Source: Macrolepiota albuminosa (lineage: Eukaryota; Basidiomycota; Agaricomycetes; Agaricales; Agaricaceae). Taken from it: a DNA stretch of 64,000 nucleotides. The DNA is taken from assembly GCA_027475525.1 (NCBI GenBank), contig JAMWFC010000040.1, forward strand, positions 263,120 through 327,119. Reading direction: 5' to 3'. Of this stretch, positions 1 through 10,790 are shown one piece after another. Every line of letters starts with the position of its first letter. Position 1 is the stretch's first letter. The notes under the pieces were generated by a model, which saw nothing but the letters and a program-made list of their open reading frames with translations, was not told where the DNA came from and ran no database searches. A program made the translations under genes and the position numbers.

Positions 1-2215
1 TGGTCATTGCCAGTTCCAAAGTCATACAGCTCTGGAGTTGCGCGATTAGGGAAGAGCACATCACTACTGGCCATATACGGTCGCAATAGCAACACATGAA
101 ACTTGGGAACTATCCTGCATGCTTGCAGCGCATGGGGTAGTTCAAGCACATAATTAGATGTGCTCGGCTCAGCCTCAAGGACCCTATATGGTCCAATCCA
201 CTTCAGACACAGTTTACTCGTCCTGCCTTTCGGCAGGTTCAAGTTCTTTGTCAAGAGGTACACTAGGTTCCCTTTCTCGATGTCCGGCTCATCACGTCTG
301 CAATTATTTGCATGCTTGGTCTGCCACACACGCGATTCTATAATCACATCATGGGCATCCGCCAAGTTCCCTAGTGCATTGCGCGCAAACTGCTTTACTC
401 CCACATGAATAGCTTCGTCAGTATGAAGTTCACGAATCATGGATGGCATGTAGCCATTGTTGAGTTCAAAGGGTGAATACCCTGTGGTTTCCGATATGCT
501 CATGTTTATCACAAATTCCACGAGTGGACATCTATCCACCCAGTCCTTCTGATCAGGACGTACGAACGCTCGCAGTATTTGCGCGATATTTCTATTTGCG
601 CGTTCTGTTTGACCATCTGTTTGTGGATGAAACGACGTCGACATGAGCAACTTTGCTCCGAGCAGTTTGTGCAGCTCCTTCCACCATTTGCAAGTGAACT
701 TAGCATCTCGATCACTTACAATTGAACTTGGCAATCCATGGAGGCGTACTATCTCCTTGAGATAGATCCACGATAAGTCTGACGCTGTCATGGTGGTTCT
801 CACCGGTATGAGATGGACCATACTGGTCATTCTGCAGATCACTACCCAGAGGTAGTTAAACCCTTTTGACTCGGGAAACGGACCTATAAAGTCTATCCCG
901 ATTGAATCCCAGGGTTTGACTGGTATAGGAAGCGAATGAAGCTTCCCCGGTGGCTTTAATGTCGATACTTTCAACTGTTGACATAGCTCGCATGTCGAGC
1001 AGAATTGGCTCGCTTCTTTGGCCATTTGCGGCCACCAGTACCAGCGTTGCACATAGTCCAGTGTTTTCTGAGTTCCGAAGTGGCCCACTACTCTATGGGC
1101 CTGGTCCAGGATAGTCGTGATTAACGACCTCTCCCAGGGAATGCAGATGACTTTGGACCCCGTGGGTCTGGTAAGATAGATGAGCTGCTGCTCCACCCTG
1201 AAGCGTGAATGCGCATGGGTATTGTTCAGAATCTCTAAAAAGAGATTATCATCCTTGTATCCCTGCTGGATACGTGTGCAGAATTGCGTGTTGCCTAAGT
1301 CGGCCAGTGCAGGATTATGGTCCTGTGACTCCAGCATCTGCTGGAGCGTCATATCAGTGCCTCTCAGAGGCACCCCTTGTCTTGTCTCTTCACCTGGCTG
1401 AGGGGCCTCATGCTCCACCAGCACCTGGGCCTCGATATCATGAGCTTCTCGCTGTTTGTGCAGTCACTTACTGCGATGTGTTTCCTGCGCCCGCATGGCG
1501 CATAGCTTGATCCTATGTTCCTTGATCTCATGGAACCGATGCAGGGGCAAGTCTTTGCCCTCTAGGTCAATACGTTTGTCTGCCTGGACATAGTCATGTG
1601 CGTCATGGACGTCATCTTGAGTATCACTCTCAAAATATTGAGACAGGCAATCCGCGACTTTGTTCAATTCACCTTTTACATAGGTGATGTCGAACTGATA
1701 CCATGACATGTAGTCAATCCAGCGACATTGTTGCGGAGATAGGTGCACCTGAGTCTTGAAAAACTCTAGTGCTTTGTGATCTGTAATGATGTGGATCTTA
1801 TATCCCATCAGTTTATCCTCCCATTTTAGGAGGGCTTCCAGGATAGCGAGTGTTTCTAACTCGTGTACAGCATAATTCTGCTGAGCAGCAGTGAATTTAC
1901 GGGACATAAATCCCGCTGGTCGGCAAGTCTGCCACATTTTACCTTGGCCAAACATGGCCCCAACCCCAGTCTTCAACGCATCGCATATGAGCCAGATGGG
2001 CTTGTCAATGCGTGGATCAATTGGCCAGATGACTGGTGTCTTCGCGCATATGCACTTAATCATCTCAAAGCACCGCTGATGCAGCGGTCTCCAGTGAAAA
2101 GGGGACCCATTCTGGGTCATGGCCATAAGTGGCCCTGTGTATGCAGTGATGTCTGGCAAGAAGTTGCCAATATAGTTTACAAGTCCAACAAATCATTGGA
2201 TATCATTATATGTGC
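1..2215 (-). pseudogene. Element C pol 3' half: RT thumb, RNase H, integrase
   Basis: One frame stays readable from about 2215 to the window edge apart from TGA codons at 2193-2195 and 1464-1466. RNase H is recognised by ITDHKALEF and a DCLSQ-type end. The integrase has the zinc-site cysteines CSTCELC (about 980-1000), then GIDFIGPFPES (first Asp), IVSDRDAKF (second Asp) and HPQTDGQTERAN (Glu), so the DDE triad is intact. A GPY/F-like WIGPYRV follows near 190. The frame is open at base 1, so the C-terminus is missing. The RNase H to integrase linkage is typical of Metaviridae. Confidence 0.88.
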
Positions 2216-3463
2216 GTGGAGTACGCCACTCTTGGATTCGGTTGAGCTTATCCGTATCCGGGTGAATGCCCTTCTTGTCAATGACGTGACCAAGACAATC
2301 TATACTTGTTGCGTACAACTCGCACTTCTTCCACTTGAGGTAGAGACTGGCCTTCCATAGCCGTTCAAATACGACTCATAGGTGCTGCTCATGCTCCTCA
2401 ATGGTGTCAGAAAAGATGAATATATCGTCTAAATAGACGTGCATAAACTTCCCAATTACATCTCGGAAGATTGAGGTCATTAACCTCTGAAATGTCGCCG
2501 GTGCATTACAATCACCAATCTGCATGATGTTACTCACAAACGTCCCCATCAGGGACGAGAACAGCGTCTTTGGTATATCCTCTTTGCGTATGCAAACCTG
2601 TTGATGTTACCCACAAACGTCCCCATCAGGGACAAGAACAGCATCTTTGATATATCCTCTTTGCATATGCGAACCTGTTCGCATGCATCTGTGAGGTCGA
2701 TTTTCGACCTATACTTTGCTGTCGCGACATCTTCTCGTATTACTTCCTGATCTGGAAGAAGTGTCACATCCTTGACTGTATTATCATTGCGCTGTCACGC
2801 ATCCAATGCCGTCCTTAATGTCCCATCCTTCTTGGAAATACAAAGTAATGGTGCAGCTTGCACCGCTAGTCATGCTTTCCACCACTTTGTGTTTATGTAT
2901 CTATTCGTCTTTTGACAAAGTTGCTCCTGTAGTGCTCGCGGGCAGCGAGGCAAATGATACTTGTACTGCTTGTTATTGTCAATGAGGTTAGTCTCATGAT
3001 CAACCTCCCGCCACGGAGGAAGCTCTTCCTTCATCCCATTGACAATATCAGCAAACTCCTGTTGCCATTGCTGGCACAATTGAGGGATATCCTCCTCTGT
3101 AAGGCTCACAGCCTTGCCTTTTCCTTTTGCTATGCGTGCTATACGCAGTTGAACCTTTGGTTCAAATTGCTCCTGTAAGGCATGTACGTGCTCCTCTGTG
3201 AGATCTCCTGGATTCAACCTTACAACCGGTTGTTTCCTTGTCGTACTCGCCAACAACTGCACGCTTCTTGCATTCAGCGAGAGTCTGTCAAATACAATAT
3301 CCAATGTTTGGGAAATCTCGTCCTCTCGTGCGTGACAGTACACTTCTCCCGTCTGGGTTGCCTGCGCCCTTCCCATAGTCTGTGTCACCATTGACGCCAC
3401 CAGCTTGTTCCACTCCCATGGCATTCGTGGGTCATACACCCATTGCACTCCTGGCCGCGGCAC
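2216..3463 (-). pseudogene. Element C reverse transcriptase, frameshifted
   Basis: The segment from 3463 to 2870 encodes the post-protease linker and the start of RT (WREVDHETNLIDNN, then YHLPRCPRAL). After a frame change, 2767-2549 continues with YRSKIDLTDACEQVRI, the RT fingers/palm motif. A 77-bp tandem duplication (2526-2679) then throws the frame, and the YxDD region can only be followed in pieces (minus-strand VYLDDIF near 2415-2435). Not functional. Confidence 0.8.
2526..2679. repeat. Imperfect 77-bp tandem duplication inside element C RT
   Basis: Bases 2526-2602 and 2603-2679 are two copies of one 77-bp unit with about six differences, mostly transitions. Since 77 is not a multiple of three, it shifts the RT frame. 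Three other tandem duplications in this window have the same period (11394, 26522, 63261). Confidence 0.9.
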
Positions 3464-3488
3464 TGGTCAGTCCATTAGCAACCTAGTG

Positions 3489-4235
3489 CTACCCACAGTT
3501 CCCATCGTACTGTATACCTTGTCCAAAGTCCAATGACACCTTGTTCTTACGCATAAACGGTGTACCAATGATCATGTTGTAGCGATCAAAATTTGCTATG
3601 TCTACATACTCCTTGGTCGACGTCCCCGACATTTTTATTCTCACTTCAGCACCGAACTGCACCATGGCACGACTCCCTACAGTCCCCAGCTGGAGCATCA
3701 ATGGCTCCTCTAGTTCATGAACGTGAATCGCATTGACGTGAGCAAACTGGGGCGCAATGCCCATAGTGGTACTCCCTGAGTCCCACAGCGTCCATGCCGG
3801 ATGTCCGTTGACATCAACATACGTGACCAGGCACTCCTTCTCCTTGGGAGTATAGCATGGCCGCTGCAACTTATTAGTTGCCTTCTGCAGGATTACGCAT
3901 CTCATTTGGATGCGCTGATCTCCATGGCACTCAGTCAGTGCAAACAGGTGTTCCTCCTTGTCATCATGAGCATAATAGTCGCTGTCATACACATCCACTG
4001 CGATGTATTCATTGCCATCAATCTGGACGCTCTCGGCGTCATCCACTTCCAACCCATCAGCCTCTACCTGCGGCTCTTCCTCCGCTTCATCAACGATCTT
4101 GTTGTCCTCATCGTCGCTGATGACATCGCTAGGTGCTGCAGGCATATGGGCCGCTCGGATGTGTGCCTTAGGAGGGGCGGGACATTCCTTAGCGAAATGC
4201 CCGCTCCTGCCACAGTTGTAGCATGCTGAAGGGTC
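3489..4235 (-). pseudogene. Element C zinc knuckle plus aspartic protease
   Basis: The right end (about 4189-4232) encodes a retroviral-type CCHC zinc knuckle, CYNCGRSGHFAKEC. An acidic linker rich in Asp and Glu follows, then a protease with LWDSGSTTMG, where DSG is the catalytic Asp motif, and IIGTPFMRKN, the hydrophobic-hydrophobic-Gly flap partner. The frame is uninterrupted from the knuckle to 3489. The upstream Gag is in another relative context, with a break near 4236. Confidence 0.85.
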
Positions 4236-5231
4236 TCAGGCAGTCCTTCTCTGGACCACTCCAAAGGCCCCAATGGGTTTTCTTGCCTTACGCGCTGCAG
4301 GTGCTGCTACCCCTCTTGCTACTACTTGGTTTTGACCTGAAAAAGGTTGACTATCTTTCGCTGGCCATTGTCCAGCAGGCTTCAATTGAGGCCGTTGGCC
4401 TCCAGGAATGGTCTTGTGGACAACAAATTGCGGATTGTGATTGTTCTCCATCTCCAACCATTTGGCCAGGAAGGTTCCCACCTTCACTGCCTGACAGTTC
4501 ACTGTTCCTTGGCATGAACTACGCTGCTCATAATGGTTCGCAGTCCGTGTCGACTGCTCATAACGGATGGCATACACTAAAAATTTGGTCACAGTATTGA
4601 CCTCCAGAGACAAATTGTCGTCGCGTATTAACGCCCTCCTCATGTCTGCAGGTATTCCGTCCAGGAATGTCTCACAAATAGTGTATTCGTCTGGATAGAC
4701 GGCCATATTCTGTGCATGACCCACCAGGTCATCATAAAAGGTCTGGACACCAGTCTTAACATTATACACTGCCTTCCTAAAGGCATCACGAGCTTCCTGC
4801 ATCGTAGCAGCGTTGACAAACTGATTATACAGTTCTATCAGGACTTCTTTAAATGTCCAATGCGGTTTGTTGCGATTAATGTGGAGAACATGGCGATGGA
4901 ACCAATTCTGAGCCTCTCCCTCCATAAATTTGTGTAGCATGAATATCCTTTCCTGGTCCATGTCGTCTCCACCATAGCAGCAGGCTGCTAGATGGTAGCA
5001 AACATCCATGGCCCAATCCTCCAGTTGGGAGAACCTATGTCCTCTGGCATACGCACATATGTGCTTACCATTGGATTTACGGGGACTTACCCCAGCCGGG
5101 AATTTAAACCTGACTCCAAGGGAGTCATCCACCAGACGATTGAGACGGTCATGCATATGATCCATATGGATCCTGACCACTTCATTCATTCCCGGCATAG
5201 TTTCACGCAATTCATGAGGTGCGGGCATCAA
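4236..5231 (-). pseudogene. Element C Gag capsid-like domain
   Basis: A 331-aa reading frame with the features of the retrotransposon Gag domain: a short helical segment around FMLHKFMEGEAQNWF, then FKEVLIELYNQFV, and a later AFRKAVYNVKTGVQTFYDDL block. It sits directly upstream of the zinc knuckle, as Gag should. The first methionines (MMPAPHEL) are not a true start, because the Gag N-terminal region upstream is in another frame; a frameshift lies between about 5240 and 5350. Confidence 0.75.
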
Positions 5232-5350
5232 AAATGCCCGGGGACTGCGAAACAGGTGTTCATTGGCCGTGGGGTGGGCTGTTGCCTCACTTGTGGCTCT
5301 GCTGGTACTCCACCAGCTCGCCTGCCACTATCATGACGATTATCATCGTC

Positions 5351-6961
5351 TCAATTGTCATTCCTCCGATCACGCCCTCCACCGTTGTTATTGCAATGAG
5401 TTGGCTCCCTCCGCTCGTAGTGGTCACTACTATTATCACTACCTCCTGGGTCTCTGTCCGGTTCAGCAGTTTGAGCCGCAAATTGTTGCCACATGTCATC
5501 GACAGGTGTTACGCCCTCACACCCTTCAAAGGCTACCCCCTGGTCATCAATTAACGACTCACCATGATTGCACAAGTCCTGGTTGCATATCCTCTGGTAA
5601 TTGACGTGTTCATTCCAGTTGTCCACTAGATGGACGCGTCGCACTACATGTCGTGGTCGTGTTCGTTCCTCAAAAATGTGGACTTCGTCCACCTCTTCCT
5701 TGATAGTAACTTGCTTTTGAGGTGTCTTAACCTCCTGCAATGCAAGTGTTGCCTCTGGCTCTGCTGGAGTCGTCATCACAGTCTCTACCTCAGACAATGC
5801 CTGCTGAGGCACTCCGCTAACAATGCGTTGACGGTTTGCAGCATTCTGACGCCGAACGTAGTCTTGCTGAGACTCATTGGCCTGACAAGGCACATTGAGC
5901 AACTCCATCGCATCCGTGATTAATGGTGCTTGTCGGCGCACACTCATCTCACATTCTACTGAGTTGGCCAGAGTGGCCGTGGAGACTGCTGACCCTCGCG
6001 CTGCTTTGCGCTTAAGGTATTCAACCACTTCGAGTTCGAAGATATGCACAAACAATTTGATATATTCATTCAAATCTGCACGTGGTACATCGTGGCTCCT
6101 AGCAGCCAGCAACTGTAAGTGCTTTACCACATAAAGCTGCAGACGCTTTTGCGTCGATTCCTTCGTGACCGACGGATATCGGTCCAACACCAGCTGTAAC
6201 TGGATAGACAAGGTCGAATGCGACCTTTTGCTTTCCTCATCATCTGAGGATTCCAGCTCGGACTCTAAGTCCATAACTCTCCTGAGGCCGTCATGCCTCA
6301 CTTGCAGCTGTTTGCTGGCCTGTCTGTGCAACTCTGGAATTCCAGGCGCTGTCGATGCCTTTTTCAACCTTACAACATTGTCGTCCTCCCTACTGACCAC
6401 TATTGCTGGTCCTTGCACCTGTCCTTGTGTCATTAGTGATGACGGTCCCGGTTCAGTGGCAGCATCGTTGACATATTCCATATGCCATTCAGTAGGTGCA
6501 GTCCAGAATGGAGTACTATGCGCAAACGCGCTGCCTTGTACCATTTCCGAGTACTGGGTAATATCCGGTTGACCCTCAGTATGAGCTGACGAGCTCTCAG
6601 GCAATACCGGATACATCAATGAAGGCATTTGGCTCGCTGGCAGCGACACTCCTGAGACCGCGGATCTCTCTCCTAGTTTACCACCAGGTTGTACAATGGA
6701 CATCATCCGTGATACAAATAGCCCACCAGGCATTCCAAAGCTTGCACTGACATCGTGAGGTATCTTCTCGTCCCGCTTTGGCAGGGGTTGATAGGCAGAC
6801 GCAGATTGCGTCTTCCCCGCTTGAAGCACAGGTGGTTCACCTGTGTCTACAGCTGGGAAAGGGAGGTCCAGATCAAGAGAACCAGTCATGGAAGCACGTT
6901 TTTGACGTGATGCCAACAGAAAATCGAGAGGTTTTGATAAGAGTTGCCTAGTCAGTAACAA
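5351..6961 (-). pseudogene. Element C Gag N-terminal extension
   Basis: A 536-codon open frame on the minus strand immediately upstream of Gag. It is low in recognisable domains, rich in Ser, Pro, Glu and Gln, with patches such as SELESSDDEESKRS. A second plausible start is the Met of MTGSLDLDLPF, 24 residues in. Position and composition match the long, poorly conserved N-terminal extension of Gag in fungal Ty3/gypsy elements (family knowledge). It could be the only intact ORF of this copy, but it is cut off from Gag by a frameshift. Confidence 0.65.
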
Positions 6962-7276
6962 GCCTAGAGTCTAAAGCCAATAGCAGAAGATTTAAAAAAA
7001 TGTAACCTGAGGTTACGAGCTAGAACTATCTTGTGTGTATCACACAGTGCTAAATCAGACCGCAGTATTGGATTTGACTAGTACTTAGAGTGAAAACAAG
7101 ATGTTGTCTTATGTAATAGTCTACTGAATAATGATAGCATTGTTGACACTAGTACTACGTGTGACTCCGTTACACAACCTGGATCTTTGATGTACTCTGC
7201 TCCGTCTACTTCTTCAAAAAAGCTTTGAACAGGCACCAACAGTGATCCTTTCCAGAATTCGCCAACTCTCCACTTG
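6962..7276. other. Intergenic, element C 5' leader or LTR not resolved
   Basis: About 315 bp without a gene. It contains a short odd palindrome, GTAACCT-G-AGGTTAC (7003-7017). This is where the 5' LTR of element C should lie, but its partner is outside the window, so LTR ends cannot be fixed. Confidence 0.5.
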
Positions 7277-8051
7277 ATGCATTTACTTTCTTCCCCTGTA
7301 ATTCAATCTGAATTGAAATCTTGTCAACTGCTGTCTCCTACTCCTGCGTCTTCTACTTCAAATACCATGTTTAGCAAATCAATTGGTGAGATTACAAATT
7401 TTTACTTATTTCTCCAACTTATTGTTATTTCAAGCTTCTCAGCCCTCTAATTTGAATATACCTTCTGCTGTTCTTCTACCAAATCATTCAAACTATGAAG
7501 AATTTAAAAAATACATGCGAGTTGGAGTTGAACTCATGGACGATTTTTGCGTTGCACACACTATTCTTCAAATTTCTGATGGCGACTCAAAACATTTGCT
7601 TTATAAATGCTCATTGCCTATTCGAGGTGGAGGAGCATTATATACTCACTATGACCAAGTCTTTTGGCGGGGTTTGCGAACCAAATCTGGTATCCGGGCT
7701 TGTTATTCTTGCTGGTGTCCTCAGCCTTTTGAAAACTATTTCCATGGTCAAACTCAAGCTCGAGAATGTCACGATTTTTGGCATCAAGATTTTTGGCGAG
7801 GTGTTGCATATTTTGTCTGGCGTTGTGATGCACTTTTTAAACTTGTTATCAACTTTTTACAGCTTCAACCTGGCGATCTTTCTGACCTGGATAGCTACAA
7901 GATATGGTTATTGAAGTGTGGTCCTTTTTTGATGAATCTTGAAGTTTCAAACCTTTCAATGATTGTTTATGCATACTTTCACCTCCGTGAAGATAATCAG
8001 CTTCCTAGTGGTCCACTTCAACTAAGAGGCAAGTCACTCATACAGTTTTGA
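7277..8051 (+). CDS. Unrecognised protein, two-exon gene model
   Basis: Model: exon 1 7277-7385, a 49-bp GT-AG intron 7386-7434 (GTGAGA...CAAG), exon 2 7435-8051. Splicing joins MFSKSI to ASQPSNLN in frame. The Met at 7277 is in frame and follows a stop; a later in-frame Met is at 7367. The rest of exon 2 is open for about 200 codons and rich in Trp, Cys and aromatic residues (VFWRGL, CYSCWCP, HDFWHQDFWRG), with no domain I recognise. A further intron ending at CTTTCAG near 8082 is possible, which would change the C-terminus. The flanks are AT-rich repeat DNA, so it could also be an exon of an unrecognised repeat gene. Confidence 0.5.
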
Positions 8052-10019
8052 CAAAGATAATACTTATTTGATCACTTTCAGATATCGACGGTTTTGAAGA
8101 TTCTTAGTGTTTTTATTGCAGCAAATAATGAATAAGATTAATGCAGTTAGCAAGTTGTACTTCTCAGTCAAATATTAAATCTTCTTGATGCAATTCTTCA
8201 CTAAGCAGTAGTATCTATAAATCTTCACAAGTATTTATTAGTTTCTTGATCGCAACTGTGCCCTATGCATAGAAGCTCTTCTCACAACACACATCATATG
8301 TGTAACACTAGCAATTTACTTCTGGCTACATTAAACAGCTCTGATTTGGTCAACAGAGTTAAAGATTATTCTTACAGCTTCACATCTTTCATTCATTCTT
8401 GTTTGGTTCATCTCCTTTCATTCTTTCTAGTCTGATAAGATACTGACATCTGCATCACCATATTAGACTCTCACTCCTGCAGTGTTCTATAGTAATAAAT
8501 TATCTTATCTTGCAGCAAACATGTTCTCTTCTATGAATGTTAGATGGTACCTTGGTGGGTGGACATGAGTCCACCAAGTATTCAAACTGATGGTCAAAAA
8601 TCCAGATATACCCTTCAACAATACAAACTGGTGCTTGATCATTGCTAAAAAAGACCACGCCATCCTTGAAGATCACCTCACTGAACTTCAAGCTAGCATC
8701 AAACCAGATTATTATCTAAAGTCAACAATTTATTTTTAAAAAAAGACATGGCTTTCAAATTCATATCAATGACTTTTACCATAGTTGAAGTAAGTGGGTC
8801 TGCAGAGCATCATTTAGTTAGCTAATTTTCTATAGTGGTAGCGGAGACTTAGAATATCTTTATTTTTTTTCAGTCTTTTCAATAACAGTAGATAAGCTTT
8901 TGATTTACAATTCTTTATACGTACTAAATTTCATTCTCACCACCAAGGCCAAACCAGATATCCATCTCGTTCCAAAGCATCTTCCTCTCTGCCTGCCAGA
9001 CTGCTCTTCTTGCCTCTACGCAGGCATAACACAATCCTTTGGTTGACCATGGTACATAAGCTAATGCATATAATCTGCAAACTGGGTCACAGAAAAATTG
9101 TTTCATAATTCCTGACTCATGTACTATCTTTATATGTGCCATTTCTAATTTGACAAGATCTGTAGATATGCAAGGTGCTATAACTTCACCTGCTTGCATG
9201 AGCGCAAGCTGTGCACTGACAAGTCTGGGACGTGAAAGGTCAACACGTTTGCCCACTATCAGATTCGTCTACGGTATCCAGAATTTTTGTTGGTTGAGAG
9301 ACCACGAGTCCACCTTCGTAAAGCGAATCAGTAATGAAGAGGGAAGGAGAAAGAGGAAGGAAGAGCACTATGCATACCATCACACCAGCATCATCCGAGT
9401 TCCTCGCAACCTCAACCACACCTGAGATACCAGACTCATCGTTCAACCACAAATCGCATCCCTGTGCAAAGTTAATTTTCATGGAGCTTGATGTTTGTGA
9501 GGCATTGCTTGAACCCTGCAAGGGGCTTAATACCTCTCTTAGGCATGTTCAGAAAGACGTAATCACCAAACTGAGTTTTCAAAGAATTATGTGTCAGTAG
9601 AGAGGAGATAATGCATGTATAGAATGCACAGTGACGCGGTCGACTTGGGGACCAATAAGAGCTAATGGAACCCATGGATGGAGGAGAGGTAGTCTTTGTA
9701 AGAATAGGGATCTATCACATGCAATTGGTAAGGATAATGAGCTGACTACAGGAAAGAAGAGTACTTACTCTCGAACAATTGCAAGGGCGAATTTTGTTTG
9801 GAGGATGCTTCTGAGGGTGCCATCGATTGAGTACATGCTCGCATTTCCAGCTCAAACTTGATCTTAAACATGGTCAGTATGAACTGTACTGAAGTTGATG
9901 AGGGGTCCAGTACCTGGAAGAGTGAGAAAGGTGAAGGTTCCTGCACAATGGGTATGAATTAGAAGTGAAGATGAGCAGTAGTAAAAAAAGCCCTACCACC
10001 ACCTCTCTCTTCACTAAAG
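8052..10019. other. AT-rich stretch without a confident gene
   Basis: Only short ORFs occur on either strand, with no recognisable domain, tRNA or clear repeat. A minus-strand frame at 8924-9256 is open for 110 codons but shows no family signature. Confidence 0.5.
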
Positions 10020-10790
10020 TTGTCCACCGAATCACCGCCTCACTAGTATTCTTCCTCCTTCCAGTCTGCATTCCCATAATGAATGCATGGCCCATTTTGA
10101 CCGTGAGCAACAGATCTTCCCCAAAGTTCTCCTCGACCTGACTTCACCAGAGCTCGCACGATAGATCAAGCCCAGGTGCAAACATGTGCATAATCCCAAG
10201 GCCTTCTGCTTTATCAGGGCATGCTGGCGACTTGAGATACAAGGTCTGTGTCGAAGAATGCCATGAGGCCGATAGGAGAGGAGAATATTGTCCCATTGTC
10301 TGCAAACCTGCAGAGGCCTGAGGAACATGAGGCAGTGGTCGGAGTTTAAGGGGGAGAGCAGACCTTCAGATTGGAAGAGCGCAGGTATGCCGAGGATTGC
10401 ATTTCTCATCAAGTAATGCTGGCCAATGCTGATTTTGGTCCCTGTCCAGCACCATGGCCTCTTCCCGCAACTTGGTGCATCAAGGGACTGGCCACCCATG
10501 GTGCTGGTGCATGTAACAGAGGATTCTGCAGTGCCGGTTTGGGACTCGAGAAATCTGATAAGGCGACTCAAAGGTCTTAGGACCTGATGATATTGGCGAC
10601 GGTACGTGCAGTGAGAATTTGAGACTAAAACTGGTCATAATTAAATTGATTTCAAACAAGATGAGAACCAACCTTTAACCTTTATGGCCTTGACACCATG
10701 GCTTCTAGTTTTCTTTGCTTGCTCCCTGACAATGATAAAAGGTCGATCATACTTTAAATATCTCAGTAAAACGTGATTCAGGCAAGAAAA
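10020..10790 (-). pseudogene. Probable CCT-epsilon (TCP-1) chaperonin pseudogene fragment
   Basis: The minus strand near 10690-10760 encodes YDRPFIIVREQAKKTRSHG followed by VKAIK, which resembles the start of CCT subunit 5 (RPFxIIxEQ..K.R.HGxxAIK). Downstream pieces fit the same protein in shifting frames: TVANIIRS-GP, VT-xTxTMGGQ like VTNDGATIMGQ, and ALFQSEGLLS like ALLEQAEQLL. Stops and frame changes are frequent, so if the assignment is right this is a decayed copy. CCT5 is normally a conserved single-copy essential gene, so an intact copy is expected elsewhere. The match rests on memory of the family and was not aligned. Confidence 0.42.

Larger units (their letters stand above)
1..6961 (-). 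mobile_element. Decayed Ty3/gypsy LTR retrotransposon (element C), 3' end cut by window edge
   Basis: Reading leftwards on the minus strand the order is a Gag N-terminal extension, Gag, CCHC zinc knuckle, aspartic protease, reverse transcriptase, RNase H and integrase, which is the Ty3/gypsy order. The reading frame changes several times, the RT core carries a 77-bp duplication, and there are in-frame stops, so this copy is dead. The 3' LTR would lie left of base 1 and no 5' LTR was identified on the right. The protein sequences differ clearly from elements A and B, so this is another family. Confidence 0.9.

Noticed and set aside
7003..7017. GTAACCTGAGGTTAC palindrome as the LTR end of element C
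   Set aside because: The other LTR is outside the window and no TG...CA boundary or TSD can be matched.
10032..10571. 179-codon minus-strand ORF as a separate gene
   Set aside because: It overlaps the CCT-like pseudogene in another frame and itself resembles no protein.
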